A DNA stretch of 64,000 nt from the NCBI GenBank assembly GCA_964423575.1, contig CAYRFF010000008.1, positions 18,070-82,069 of the forward strand. The letters run 5' to 3'. Positions 27,164 through 37,564 of the stretch are shown one piece after another. Position numbers and translations under genes: made by a program. The DNA is from CAYRFF01 sp964423575. Its GTDB lineage: Bacteria > Bacteroidota > Bacteroidia > Chitinophagales > Saprospiraceae. Positions within the stretch are counted from its first letter, which is position 1. Every line of letters starts with the position of its first letter. Under the pieces are notes generated by a model, which worked only from the letters and a program-made list of their open reading frames with translations, was not told the origin of the DNA and made no database searches.

Positions 27164-28467
27164 CTGCTCATATTCTTTTCTTGTAGCAACTCGGCTAGTT
27201 CTTCAGGATTTCGGTTTTCATTTACAATACGCATTACTTTATCTTTGTAAACAAGATACTCTTCTATTAAAGTACTATCCATCGGCGCCGGGGCCGGCAA
27301 CTCAAGCCTTAAAGGGTCGACCTGTTCGCCATTCTTCCAGAATCGAAAACAGACGTGTGGACCAGTCGCGAGGCCGGTAGAGCCTACGTAACCGATAATT
27401 TCACCCTGTTCAACGTGAACACCGGGCTTAATTCCGCTTGCAAATTTACTCATGTGTAAGTATTGAGTTTCATAAACTTTATCATGACGGATTTTTACAT
27501 AGTTTCCATTGCCACGAGTAAATGAAGCATGAGTAACAGTTCCAGAAGCAACTGCCATTATAGGAGTCCCATGACTCGCTGCATAATCAGTTCCTAGATG
27601 CGGCCTTCGATGTTTAAGGACGGGATGCATTCTGTTCTTGTTGTAGCGGGAAGAGATTCTGTAATATTTTACCGGTGCTTTTAAAAAAGCCTTTTGCATA
27701 GGAAGACCCTCCAGATTATAATATCCGGGAGAATCTGTCTTGTCGTAATAAATAGCATAGAGATCCTTGCCTCGATGATTCATAAATCCGGCGATGAGTT
27801 TTCCCGTTCCTACTATTTTGTCATCGACATACTCCTCCTCATACCATAATTTATAATTATCTCCTTTCTGTAAATGAAAGAAGTCAACAGTCCAGGCATA
27901 GGCATTTTCCATCTTACTGATAAGCGAATAATGCGCTCCGCCTTCTTCCATCGATACCCATAGACTGGAGTTGATTTCTCCTTCAATCTTGCGTATCCGT
28001 GTTTCAACTTCACGCTGAACTATTTCAGCACAAGGATCATCTTCAAAGGAATAAACTACATATTTTAAAGCATCGGGTACATATATTAAATAGGAAACAT
28101 CATCACAGCCATTTTTACTAAGGATATGGTATTCTTTTCCGCTTTGTAGCTTTCGCAAATCGAATATAGGGCTGACATTCTTTGATAGCTGATGAATCAC
28201 TCCGTTATCTACGTTGTATTCATGCATAAGTTGCGAGAAAAACTGATTCTTCTGAATGAAACCTGAATGTACATTGTATTCAGCCAGATCAAAGCCATAG
28301 AATAATTGTGTCTCTATACTGTCTTGAGAAGAAACCTCATCGATCAAATCCTCATCATTTTGTAAATTGGACTCGCATGATTCGAGGGTGAGAAGAAGGA
28401 GCAACAAGGGAAGTATTCCGATGAGATAGCTGAATCTTTTACTATTTTGAGGCCTTTTATTATACAC
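27160..28467 (-). CDS. M23 (LytM-type) peptidase-domain protein with Cys in place of the last zinc His
   Basis: 435 residues. The N-terminal hydrophobic segment and the Cys in LLTLESCES suggest a lipoprotein or anchored envelope protein. A LysM/OapA-like region precedes the C-terminal M23 domain (about 280-395). The first zinc motif HLGTDYA is intact (His290, Asp294), the YLHMS His is present, and His371 is in ATGPHVCFRF. The position normally HxH reads H-V-C, so Cys373 replaces the zinc-ligand His. The family cuts peptidoglycan peptide bridges or activates amidases. The altered ligand may mean changed metal binding or a regulatory, non-catalytic role. The gene is convergent with the response regulator. 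Confidence 0.87.
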   Translation of the reverse strand: MYNKRPQNSKRFSYLIGILPLLLLLLTLESCESNLQNDEDLIDEVSSQDSIETQLFYGFDLAEYNVHSGFIQKNQFFSQLMHEYNVDNGVIHQLSKNVSPIFDLRKLQSGKEYHILSKNGCDDVSYLIYVPDALKYVVYSFEDDPCAEIVQREVETRIRKIEGEINSSLWVSMEEGGAHYSLISKMENAYAWTVDFFHLQKGDNYKLWYEEEYVDDKIVGTGKLIAGFMNHRGKDLYAIYYDKTDSPGYYNLEGLPMQKAFLKAPVKYYRISSRYNKNRMHPVLKHRRPHLGTDYAASHGTPIMAVASGTVTHASFTRGNGNYVKIRHDKVYETQYLHMSKFASGIKPGVHVEQGEIIGYVGSTGLATGPHVCFRFWKNGEQVDPLRLELPAPAPMDSTLIEEYLVYKDKVMRIVNENRNPEELAELLQEKNMSS

Positions 28468-28794
28468 AGTAATTACCTGAATTTATCTATTTGATGCGCT
28501 AATATAGGAGATTTTACACAAACCAATTTGACAATTCTGAATTCTTTTCACAAAAATAAATTAAATAATCTCTCCGGATTATAATTGAAAAAACAGGTCA
28601 TTTGGTATAAATGATTATATCTCAGTACAATATGGAACGCAAGTTGCTAAATGAATTTAAACACTAAACATATACAGAAGGTTATTTGTCGGCAATGACA
28701 TTGACTCTTCCGTATTAAACTATGGTTCTTGTAAAATAAGAACCACTCATATACTATATTTGCATTAATTGTATTTATTTAAAATTTATTGTAA
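28468..28794. other. Divergent intergenic region between M23 gene and folP
   Basis: 327 bp, AT-rich. It contains the folP promoter candidate (TTG at 28729-28731, TATATTTGC at 28755-28763). No other gene, repeat or hairpin stands out. Confidence 0.55.
28729..28763 (+). promoter_or_regulatory. Candidate folP promoter
   Basis: A TTG at 28729-28731 and TATATTTGC at 28755-28763 are separated by 23 bp. This lies at the upper end of the TTG-N17-23-TAnnTTTG consensus described for Bacteroidota. It ends 31 bp before the GTG start. Confidence 0.5.
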
Positions 28795-29640
28795 GTGGGA
28801 TATGTTTTTAAATCCGGCAAAAAAGTTATAGAAATTGCAAATCCGGAAATATGGGGAATTGTAAATTATACACCTGATTCATTTTATGCAGGAAGTCGTA
28901 GAAAGAATCTGGATTCTGCATTTGCGGAAGCGATAAAACATATAGAAGAAGGAGCAGCAGTTATCGACATAGGGGCAATGTCTTCACGCCCCGGTGCTAA
29001 AATTTCCAATCCTCAAGATGAGATAAATGCATTGGTACCTTTAATTCACAAAATTAAAGCCGCAGAATCCGATGCGGTTATAAGTATAGATACCTTACAT
29101 TCTGAAGTCGCACGTGTATGTATTAACGAAGGAGCCGAAATCATCAATGACGTCACCGGAGGAATGTATGATAATAAAATTCTTGAGGTTGCCGGCAAGT
29201 TGCAAGTACCTATCGTGATTATGCACATGCGTGGTATACCGGAGAATATGCAGCAATTTACGGATTACGATAATCTGCTCAGAGTGTTAATGCTGTATTT
29301 TAAAGACAGAATCACTGCATGTAAAAGGGCGGGCGTCGAAGATATAATTCTCGATCCGGGCTTTGGATTTTCTAAAACAATTGCGCAAAACATGCAGTTG
29401 CTCTCGCATATTCCTATCTTTAAAATCTATGATTACCCGGTCTTAATAGGCGTGTCCAGGAAATCAACTATCTATAGAAGTTTACAGATAGAACCTGATG
29501 AAGCGCTCAATGGAACAACAGCCTTGCACATGATTGCGTTAGAGAATAAAGCGGACATCCTGAGAGTACACGATGTTAAAGAAGCTAAAGAAGCAGTAAG
29601 CCTGTTCAAGTTATATAAATCATCAATTGCTGAAGAATAG
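28795..29640 (+). CDS. folP: Dihydropteroate synthase
   Basis: Condenses p-aminobenzoate with hydroxymethyl-dihydropterin diphosphate in folate synthesis. The DHPS landmarks are WGIVNYTPDSFYAGS near residue 23, the SSRPGA loop (STRPGA in most), IINDVTGGMYD, IVIMHMRGIPENMQ, LDPGFGFSKT and IGVSRKS. Length is 281 residues. The start must be GTG: an in-frame TAA directly precedes it and no in-frame ATG occurs before the conserved domain. It is followed 12 bp later by the TamB-like gene. Confidence 0.93.
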   Translation: MGYVFKSGKKVIEIANPEIWGIVNYTPDSFYAGSRRKNLDSAFAEAIKHIEEGAAVIDIGAMSSRPGAKISNPQDEINALVPLIHKIKAAESDAVISIDTLHSEVARVCINEGAEIINDVTGGMYDNKILEVAGKLQVPIVIMHMRGIPENMQQFTDYDNLLRVLMLYFKDRITACKRAGVEDIILDPGFGFSKTIAQNMQLLSHIPIFKIYDYPVLIGVSRKSTIYRSLQIEPDEALNGTTALHMIALENKADILRVHDVKEAKEAVSLFKLYKSSIAEE

Positions 29641-29652
29641 ACAGCATTACTT

Positions 29653-32600
29653 ATGTCGGAAGAGATAAAGAACAATAACGAAAATCCGCCAAAGCGCGAA
29701 CGAGATCATTTTCTTGTTCGAGTGTTGCGATTTTTTGTCAGGCTTTTTCTCGTAATTATTGCTTTTCTGCTATTGATATCCCTTCTCATTCAGACTCCTG
29801 AGGTTCAATCTTGGGCTGCCAATAAAGCATCCGAGTATTTAAGCGAACAGCTGGAAGCAGAGGTTAGTATAGGAGGATTTAGATTGAATTTTCTGGACAA
29901 ACTTAAGCTCGATGATGTCTTAATTATGGAACAAGGAGATACCATCCTTTATTCCGGAGAATTGACAGCGGATTTTAAATCTCCTGTCTTTACAATATTC
30001 AGGAATAGATTGGTATTACAAAACATAATCTTGAGGAATACGAGTTTTATCATGAAGCGTAGAGCTGATAGTGATGAGTATAATTTAGATAGAATACTTT
30101 CAAAACTAGAGAGCGCCGGTTCAATTGAAAAACCGCAAAAAAATGATGGAGGTTTGGATTTCAGATTGCAGCTCGATAATATTTTCCTTGAGAAGTTGAA
30201 TTTTCAGCAACTAGACTCCTTATATGGCACAAATTTATATGTTACAGTTGACCGCGGCCGGTTGCAAGTCGAAAAAATCAACCTTAAAGAGCCTGAGTTT
30301 CTTTTTCAGCGGCTTAGATTGATTAAACCCAATGTGCATTTAGATTTATATGAAGCAGCAATAGGACCTACCGGGATTGATACAGCAGGGGAGGTTCCTA
30401 TCCTTTTCATGACTAAATCCTTGAGAATCGATGACGCAACATTCTCGTTGGATGATCATACGGAACCCTATTACACATATCCGGGCATGAGCATGGACTA
30501 CGGCCACATGTACATAAAGGATATCATAATAGATGCATCCGGAGTTAAGTTCTATGATTGGGAAACAACAGCGAGAAAACTCAACAGAATTAGTCTGACT
30601 ACCAGAGAGGGATTTGTACTCAATGATTTCCATGCAGATTCTATAAGAGTACATCCTGAGCAAGTATTGATTGACAATGGAAGAATTATAACGCCCAATT
30701 CAGATATTAATGGGGATATTCAATTTAACTACACATCTTTTCATGACTGGCTCGAGTTTATCGATGATGTAGAAATGACATTCAAGAGCAGAAACTCCAA
30801 AGTTCATATACATGATGTAATAAACTTTGCTCCTGATTTATATGATATTTCTCTATTCAGAGATAATATGAATAAAAATATAATTCTGGATGGGATGGTT
30901 GAAGGAACGGTGAACAAGCTCTTTGTGAGGAATGCTTATGCAGCAATTGACTCTACTTTTATAAGAGGTAATGTAAGGATTGATAATTCTGCCAGTGATA
31001 CAGAAGATTTATTTCTAAAAATAGATCTGGATGACAGTCGTCTTTATGCTAGGAGGATTGAGAGCTTTGTGCCGGATTTAAAGCTTCCCGATGGATTCCA
31101 TAAAATGGGGGCAACCAGGTTAAAAGGTAAATTTACGGGAACAACAGATAACTTTAAGGTGAACACCCGGATGAAATCAAGACTTGGTAATGGCTCATTT
31201 GATTTCACGATGAAATTAAAAGATAAAATTGAAGATGCTGTATATGAAGGTGATATAGCCTTTGATGATTTTCAGCTTGGAAAGTTCATCAACGTTGATA
31301 GTATAGGAGCTATAACAATGGATATGCAGATTTCTGATGGGCGTGGCCTCTCACTAGAATCCATGCATGCACACCTGAAGGGAAAGATAGATTCATTTGA
31401 GATAAAACGGTATGTGTATCACGATATCGATATAGATGGGATTGCCACGAATAAACTGTTTAAAGGCACATTATCTATTGATGATGAAAATATCGATGCA
31501 GGATTTGAAGGCTCGGTATACTTTGCTGATATTAAGAAGCCCACTCTCGATGTTGACCTTGAGATGAATCATATAAATCTTTATGCGCTCAACCTTTATA
31601 AGGAACCACTTACAGCCGGTTTTAGATTTAGTGGTAGGGTAGATAGTTTTGATTTATATAATCTCAATGCTAACTCTCGGCTGGAAAGTCTGGAACTTGT
31701 CTATAAAGACAGTATGAACCTCAATTTACAGCTATTGGAGGTTATAGCATCGAGTAAACCAGGAGAGGATAATATTCTAGAAATTGATTCAGATATAGTT
31801 AAAGCCGACATTACCGGTGATTATTCCTTCGTGAAATCCTGGGGCGCATTACAAAATTACTTTATAAACTCATTTCCCGAGTTGTCTAAGCGTTGGCAAC
31901 TTCAAATTGATTCCACAGCCAAAGAAACAGATTTAGTCTTCGATATTAACTTTAAAAACACACAAGGGTTCCAAGCATTATTATTAGAAGAACTAGACAC
32001 TATTAAGGATCTCAGGATAAATGGTTTTATCGATACCGGAGAAAGAGATATGGAACTTAGCATTTTTATTCCGCAATTAAATTATGGCGATAACTCTTTT
32101 GAGTCAGTGTCATTTGCACTATTTGGAGGAGACGGAACAGGTAACGTTGTCTTTGGAATAAATAACTCAGTTTTAAAAGATCAGATTAACCTTAATCCTA
32201 TAAGTGTGATGGGTGACTTGACTTATGACACACTTTCCTTTAACCTCAACCTTGCGGATTACAACAAAGCTAAGGACAATTTCAACATGGACGGGTTCCT
32301 CTATCCGACCAAGGATAAGTATGCAATGGTGTTCAAAGATAGGCACATTCATTTGTTCAATAATGACTGGAATATCAGTGCGCAGAATATGATAGAATTT
32401 GGGAAAAACTATCTCTCGGTAGATTCACTGAATCTTACTTTTGAGGATAAAGTAATTGCATTTCAATCCGATAGACCCAATCATCTGGATTTTACACTAG
32501 AAAATATCTCTCTGGCAACTTTTAATAAGAACATTAAGAACGATTCATTGAATATTTATGGAAATATGAATCTAAACCTCGACCTGAATAATGTATATAA

Positions 32601-34491
32601 GCTGGATAATATTCAGGGAACCCTGGAAGTAGAAGACTTTAAAATCAATAATGATCCTTATGGTCTGGTAACTCTGCAGGTTATTGATGATGGAACCGGA
32701 ACAAAGAGTGAGGTGGAATTGCGCGCGATTCACAATAACCAAAAAATCTTTGCTGATGGATATGTCAACCCAAGAAACACTGAAGAATTTTATGACCTCG
32801 ATGTAAAAGCGGAAGAAATGCCCTTTACTATTCTTCAATACCTCCTATATGAAAGCATATCAAATACTAGTGGCAAAGTGGATGGTAATGTGAAAGTTAC
32901 TGGCGCTATAGATGCTCCGGCAGTTGCAGGGAAAGGGAAACTTTATGACGCAAAGACAAAATTTGATGAACTAGGTGTAACTTATTATGTCAAGGATGCC
33001 GATTTCAGTGTGTCACCGACTTTTATTGATCTGTCCGGAGGTGAGGTCTATGATAAATATGATAATGTAGCTCATATTCAGGGAGGATTGACTCATAATA
33101 ACTTCGATGATTTTGGCGCCGAAATTTCAATCAATACCAAGAAATTTCTGTTAATGGACACAGACAAAGAAATCAACTCTTTTTATTATGGCAGAATTAT
33201 TGGCTCTGCAGATGTGGCAATTAACGGATTATTTTCTCAGATCGATATCAATATAGTTGCTGAAAATGCTGAAAACACTGAATTCTATATGTCTTTATTT
33301 GATGAAGAAGAAATAGAAGACGCTGCATTCGTTCGCTTTGTCGGAGGTGACGATACTGATGAAGACCTGACAACTTCAATAGAAACTCCTGAAGGACTAA
33401 ATCTGAGATTGAACCTTACGGCAAATGATTTGGCACGGGTAAAAATTTTCATGGACGAGGGCGATGAAAACTACATTGAAGCAAATGGTAGAGGGAATAT
33501 AATTTTGGATTTACATCGAACAGGCGATATCAGTATGTTCGGTACATATAAAATAAATACAGGTACATACAGATACTCTTCCTTTAACCTGATCAAACGT
33601 ACTTTCAGAGTAAGAGAGGGAGGTTATGTTCAATGGACAGGAAGCCCTTACGATGCGACTATGAATATTGTGGCAGATTATGGGACCAATGCTTCACCAC
33701 ATTCAATCCTCACGGGTTATAATATTACTCGTCAGGAAGTCCCGCAGACACCTGTGCATGTGCTTATTTATCTAAATGGTCCGATCCTGCATCCGAGTAT
33801 TGATTTTGACCTTGAGATTCCGGATGTGCCCGGAAATATCCGACCGTATGTTGATAACGCGCTTACATCTCTGCGCGCGGATCAATCCAAACTGGAATTT
33901 CAGGCACTTTCTTTAATTACTTTGGGAGATTTCTGGCCGGATGAAAGTTCAGGTTCAGGTATCGTTTATTCAGGGAGCGCAAATACCATTTCTGCATTTC
34001 TCTCAAGCCAGGTTTCTAACTTTCTATCGACAATCGTGAATGAAGCATTGAGAAATGTTGGCTTTATAGATTACATTGATGTCGACGTGAATTATACGAT
34101 AAACAATGAGATTGACCTGGACAACTTAGGAGGCCCCGATGGCGTACCACAACTAGGTACTAATGAAGTTCAGGTAAACCTGAAAAACATCCTCTTTAAT
34201 GAAAGGGCAGTATTGGATATCGGAGGTAACTATGTAGAAGGATCGGTTATTTCCTCCGGCGCATACGTAAAAGGTAACGTTTCTCTGGAATATATCATTA
34301 CGGAGGATAGAAGACTCCGCGTAAGAATGTTCAGTAATACAGATCAGAATATTGAAGGTTATCAGATTAAATTTGGTGCCGGTATTAAGTATCAACGCGA
34401 ATTTAATTCATTCGGAGATTTCTTTGAAGGAATGAAGAACTCCTTGCGTAAGACTAAATCCGAAACAGAAGCAGAGCAGCAACAAAATTGA
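29653..34491 (+). CDS. TamB-like translocation/assembly module protein (DUF490)
   Basis: 1612 residues, close to a typical size for the family. A single N-terminal transmembrane helix (FLVRVLRFFVRLFLVIIAFLLLISLLI, about 20-46) is followed by an AsmA-like region (VQSWAANKASEYLSEQLEAEVSIGGF) and a very long series of beta-repeats. The C-terminal TamB/DUF490 domain has GTYRYSSFNLIKRTFRVREGGYVQWTGSPYDATMNI and GGNYVEGSVISSGAYVKGNVS. TamB-type proteins bridge the inner and outer membranes and are linked to outer-membrane protein assembly or phospholipid transport. A TamA/BamA partner is not in the window. It lies 12 bp after folP. Confidence 0.9.
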   Translation: MSEEIKNNNENPPKRERDHFLVRVLRFFVRLFLVIIAFLLLISLLIQTPEVQSWAANKASEYLSEQLEAEVSIGGFRLNFLDKLKLDDVLIMEQGDTILYSGELTADFKSPVFTIFRNRLVLQNIILRNTSFIMKRRADSDEYNLDRILSKLESAGSIEKPQKNDGGLDFRLQLDNIFLEKLNFQQLDSLYGTNLYVTVDRGRLQVEKINLKEPEFLFQRLRLIKPNVHLDLYEAAIGPTGIDTAGEVPILFMTKSLRIDDATFSLDDHTEPYYTYPGMSMDYGHMYIKDIIIDASGVKFYDWETTARKLNRISLTTREGFVLNDFHADSIRVHPEQVLIDNGRIITPNSDINGDIQFNYTSFHDWLEFIDDVEMTFKSRNSKVHIHDVINFAPDLYDISLFRDNMNKNIILDGMVEGTVNKLFVRNAYAAIDSTFIRGNVRIDNSASDTEDLFLKIDLDDSRLYARRIESFVPDLKLPDGFHKMGATRLKGKFTGTTDNFKVNTRMKSRLGNGSFDFTMKLKDKIEDAVYEGDIAFDDFQLGKFINVDSIGAITMDMQISDGRGLSLESMHAHLKGKIDSFEIKRYVYHDIDIDGIATNKLFKGTLSIDDENIDAGFEGSVYFADIKKPTLDVDLEMNHINLYALNLYKEPLTAGFRFSGRVDSFDLYNLNANSRLESLELVYKDSMNLNLQLLEVIASSKPGEDNILEIDSDIVKADITGDYSFVKSWGALQNYFINSFPELSKRWQLQIDSTAKETDLVFDINFKNTQGFQALLLEELDTIKDLRINGFIDTGERDMELSIFIPQLNYGDNSFESVSFALFGGDGTGNVVFGINNSVLKDQINLNPISVMGDLTYDTLSFNLNLADYNKAKDNFNMDGFLYPTKDKYAMVFKDRHIHLFNNDWNISAQNMIEFGKNYLSVDSLNLTFEDKVIAFQSDRPNHLDFTLENISLATFNKNIKNDSLNIYGNMNLNLDLNNVYKLDNIQGTLEVEDFKINNDPYGLVTLQVIDDGTGTKSEVELRAIHNNQKIFADGYVNPRNTEEFYDLDVKAEEMPFTILQYLLYESISNTSGKVDGNVKVTGAIDAPAVAGKGKLYDAKTKFDELGVTYYVKDADFSVSPTFIDLSGGEVYDKYDNVAHIQGGLTHNNFDDFGAEISINTKKFLLMDTDKEINSFYYGRIIGSADVAINGLFSQIDINIVAENAENTEFYMSLFDEEEIEDAAFVRFVGGDDTDEDLTTSIETPEGLNLRLNLTANDLARVKIFMDEGDENYIEANGRGNIILDLHRTGDISMFGTYKINTGTYRYSSFNLIKRTFRVREGGYVQWTGSPYDATMNIVADYGTNASPHSILTGYNITRQEVPQTPVHVLIYLNGPILHPSIDFDLEIPDVPGNIRPYVDNALTSLRADQSKLEFQALSLITLGDFWPDESSGSGIVYSGSANTISAFLSSQVSNFLSTIVNEALRNVGFIDYIDVDVNYTINNEIDLDNLGGPDGVPQLGTNEVQVNLKNILFNERAVLDIGGNYVEGSVISSGAYVKGNVSLEYIITEDRRLRVRMFSNTDQNIEGYQIKFGAGIKYQREFNSFGDFFEGMKNSLRKTKSETEAEQQQN

Positions 34492-34612
34492 TATTCCATT
34501 TCAGAACTCTTTTCAATCAGTTTGAATTATTAGCATACGGAAGCTAACAGAACAATTGTGTTTTTAAGTAGTTTTTATACTTTAAACATAGAAGGAGAAA
34601 TATATTTTCAGA

Positions 34613-37000
34613 ATGAACAGAACATTGATATATCCCGATTATAAAAAGGATGATTTACATTTCAGGGATATACTGGCAGAGATAAACAACTATTGCAGAT
34701 CGGATCTCGCAAGAGAAAAGATAAATCTACTCAGACCGCTCAACCACGCTGACACGATACGGCGTTTTCTGCAGCAGACAGAAGAATGCATGAATGCTGT
34801 CACAACTGATCACGCTCCCGATATTGCTGAACTTAATGACATACTTCCTCACATATCATATCTACGCATTAAAAATTACATTTTCCCTGCTGAGGAACTC
34901 TTGGAAATTATCAATTTACTGAGACAAAGAAAAAGCATTGAGCCTTTCATTAAAGATGCTGAATGGGCTCGGACCTTTCCCTTATTGCATGAGTTTTTGG
35001 ATGGCGAATTTCCTCCGGGAGAACTGATGAAGTTCATCGATGAAAAATTTGATGAAAAGGGAGAACTGAGAGAAAATGCCTCATCGGAACTGATAAGTAT
35101 TTCCAGGGCTATTAATGCCAAGCAATCTGAAATTGACAGGAGTTTTAAAACTATAGTCAAGAAGTATAGAGATCAGGGAATATTGCATGATACTGAAGAG
35201 TCCATCAGGAATGGGCGGCGGGTTATTACGATCGACTCCAATTATAAAAGACAGATTAGCGGAATATTCCATGATGAATCTGCCTCAGGTAAAACTACAT
35301 TTATCGAACCGGGAGAAATGATTCCCTTGAATAATGAACTCTTCAATCTCTTTAACGAAAGAGAGAAAGAGATTAAGCGTTTGCTTAGACTTACTGCAGA
35401 CAAAATCAGGGACATTTCAGACTTATTACCTGAGTTTCAGAATAAAATGATATGGTATGAAGTTATGTATGCCAAGGCCAAATACGCCTTATCGATTCAG
35501 GCTCGCGTACCTTCTGTCGTTGATGATTCTCAGATTAAAATCGTAAATGGCAGGCATCCTATCCTATATCGGAAAAATATGCAGGAGTATAAGAATACAG
35601 TTCCTTTCACTCTCGAGTTGATGGGGGAACAGCGAGTTCTACTCGTCTCAGGCCCCAATGCCGGGGGGAAATCTATTCTTCTCAAAGCAGTGGGCCTACT
35701 TCAGATGATGGTGCAAGCGGGAATTCCCGTACCTGTGGACATGTCTTCAGAATTTGGGATATTCACCAAGTTCTTTATCGATATCGGCGATCAGCAGTCC
35801 GTAGAGGATGATTTATCGACCTACAGTTCTCATCTGACTAATATGAACATTGCCTTAAAAAAGTCCGATAAAAGAAGCCTTATCCTCTTTGATGAATTTG
35901 GTACCGGAACAGACCCTCAGATGGGTGGTGCCATTGCACAGGCAATATTGCAACAACTGATGCGTAGAAATGTGTATGGCCTTATAACAACGCACTACGG
36001 AAACCTGAAAGGATTTGCTGCAAAGCATAAAAACATTGTAAACGGCGCCTTGCTTTTTAACGATAAAGAACTTGCACCGACCTACAGATTAAAAATAGGG
36101 GAACCTGGATCTTCATACGCTTACGAGATTGCCAGAAATATTGGCTTGCCTGAACACTTAATCAAGCAGGCTAGGAAAATTGCCGGCGTGCAAGTCAGTG
36201 ATATAGATGATCTTTTGCATAAGTTGCAGCAAGAAAGTCGCCGCATCGAAGAGAAAACCCTGGAACTTGAAAATAGAGAGAAACTGCTTGATAACTTAAG
36301 TAATACCTATAATCATCTTCAGGAAGAGCTCGAGATCAGACGTAAACGGATGAAAATGGAGGCAAAAGAAAATGCCTTACAATATCTGCTTACGCAAAAG
36401 AAGGAATTAAGCGAACTCATAAATAAAGTCCGGGAAGAAGAGAATATACGACAAGCAGAAGAATTACAAAAGAGAATCGCAGAAGAACAAGTTAAGCTTG
36501 TTGAAGATATCCGCACTATGGAAGACCAGGTTCTGCAATCAGATGAGAGCAGCGGCACAATAGAGGAAGGCAGTTATGTTAAAATGCGGAAAGGAGAAGG
36601 CCTTACGGGACAAGTTGAGTGGATTAGGGGAAAAACGGCGATGGTCATCTTTGGTAATCTTAGAATGGAAGTACGGCTTAAAGATCTTAAACTTATCCCC
36701 AAGACAATTGATATCCGCAAGGGAACTTCAGGACATGTTTATGAGAAAGCTACCAATATTCAGTCAAAGCTGGATATCAGAGGATTAGATAAAAGAGAAG
36801 CAATGGATTTACTGGAAGCATTTCTCGATAAAGCGATTATTGCAGATCTACTGTCGGTTGAAATCATCCATGGAAAAGGGACAGGAGTTCTGAGAGAATT
36901 GACAAGGGAAATAAGTCAGCAATACAAAGATATCAAGGAAATTGAACATCCTCCGGCTGAATATGGAGGAATCGGTAAAACGATTATAACTTTTGGCTAA
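34613..37000 (+). CDS. mutS2: MutS2 ATPase/endonuclease
   Basis: 795 residues. A MutS-type core and ATPase have Walker A GPNAGGKSILLKAVGL near 345-353, Walker B LILFDEFGTGTDP and the following ITTHYG. A long coiled coil (about 520-640, rich in E/K/R) follows, then a KOW-like segment. The C-terminal Smr nuclease domain is LDIRGLDKREAMDLLEAFLD through IIHGKGTGVLRE. It lacks the MutS mismatch-recognition domain, which defines MutS2. Relatives limit recombination, and in Bacillus the protein acts on collided ribosomes. It is transcribed on its own after a 121-bp gap. Confidence 0.95.
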   Translation: MNRTLIYPDYKKDDLHFRDILAEINNYCRSDLAREKINLLRPLNHADTIRRFLQQTEECMNAVTTDHAPDIAELNDILPHISYLRIKNYIFPAEELLEIINLLRQRKSIEPFIKDAEWARTFPLLHEFLDGEFPPGELMKFIDEKFDEKGELRENASSELISISRAINAKQSEIDRSFKTIVKKYRDQGILHDTEESIRNGRRVITIDSNYKRQISGIFHDESASGKTTFIEPGEMIPLNNELFNLFNEREKEIKRLLRLTADKIRDISDLLPEFQNKMIWYEVMYAKAKYALSIQARVPSVVDDSQIKIVNGRHPILYRKNMQEYKNTVPFTLELMGEQRVLLVSGPNAGGKSILLKAVGLLQMMVQAGIPVPVDMSSEFGIFTKFFIDIGDQQSVEDDLSTYSSHLTNMNIALKKSDKRSLILFDEFGTGTDPQMGGAIAQAILQQLMRRNVYGLITTHYGNLKGFAAKHKNIVNGALLFNDKELAPTYRLKIGEPGSSYAYEIARNIGLPEHLIKQARKIAGVQVSDIDDLLHKLQQESRRIEEKTLELENREKLLDNLSNTYNHLQEELEIRRKRMKMEAKENALQYLLTQKKELSELINKVREEENIRQAEELQKRIAEEQVKLVEDIRTMEDQVLQSDESSGTIEEGSYVKMRKGEGLTGQVEWIRGKTAMVIFGNLRMEVRLKDLKLIPKTIDIRKGTSGHVYEKATNIQSKLDIRGLDKREAMDLLEAFLDKAIIADLLSVEIIHGKGTGVLRELTREISQQYKDIKEIEHPPAEYGGIGKTIITFG

Positions 37001-37033
37001 AAGTTCATTCTACCGATTCACCCATAAATAATT

Positions 37034-37456
37034 CTAGCGATGCATCTCAACTCCTGCAAAGTGGAATGAGGCCTCGATTAATGCGTTTTCATCGGAATCA
37101 GCTCCGTGAACAGCATTTTCACCTATACTTGTAGCATAATTGGCACGGATAGTACCCGGTGCTGCTTCAGCCGGATTAGTAGCTCCGATTAAAGTTCTGT
37201 AGTCTTCTACAGCATTATCCTTTTCAAGAACTGCTGCTACAATCGGGCCACTGCTCATAAACTCAACCAATTCGCCATAAAATGGTCTTTCCTTATGTAC
37301 TGCGTAGAATTCACCTGCCTTCTCAGCAGAGAGTCGCGTATATTTCATCGCGATAATCTTGAATCCAGCCTCGTTAATCTGATGCAATATCGCACCGATA
37401 TGACCGGCTTTAACCGCATCTGGTTTAATCATCGTAAAGGTTATGTTACCTGCCAT
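37034..37456 (-). CDS. ndk: Nucleoside diphosphate kinase
   Basis: Transfers the gamma phosphate between NTPs and NDPs through a phospho-His. At 140 residues it has the usual length. TFTMIKPDAVKAGHIG, YTRLSAEKAGEFYAVHKERPFYGELVEFMSSGP and GATNPAEAAPGTIRANYA are the family core, and the active-site His is near residue 117 in NAVHGADSDENA. It is convergent with mutS2. Confidence 0.97.
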   Translation of the reverse strand: MAGNITFTMIKPDAVKAGHIGAILHQINEAGFKIIAMKYTRLSAEKAGEFYAVHKERPFYGELVEFMSSGPIVAAVLEKDNAVEDYRTLIGATNPAEAAPGTIRANYATSIGENAVHGADSDENALIEASFHFAGVEMHR

Positions 37457-37494
37457 AATTCATCTATTATTTAAGTGTTTTATTAATTCGGCTG

Positions 37495-37502
37495 CAAATG
37501 TA
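37495..37502 (-). promoter_or_regulatory. Candidate -7 element of ndk
   Basis: The minus strand reads TACATTTG followed by C, fitting TAnnTTTGC, and ends 38 bp before the ndk start. No clear -33 TTG is seen. Confidence 0.4.
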
Positions 37503-37564
37503 CAGTTTTCTTTAATCTTTGCAGCATTAGGAAAAATAAAAGAAAAATCAGACCTTTGATTTCT

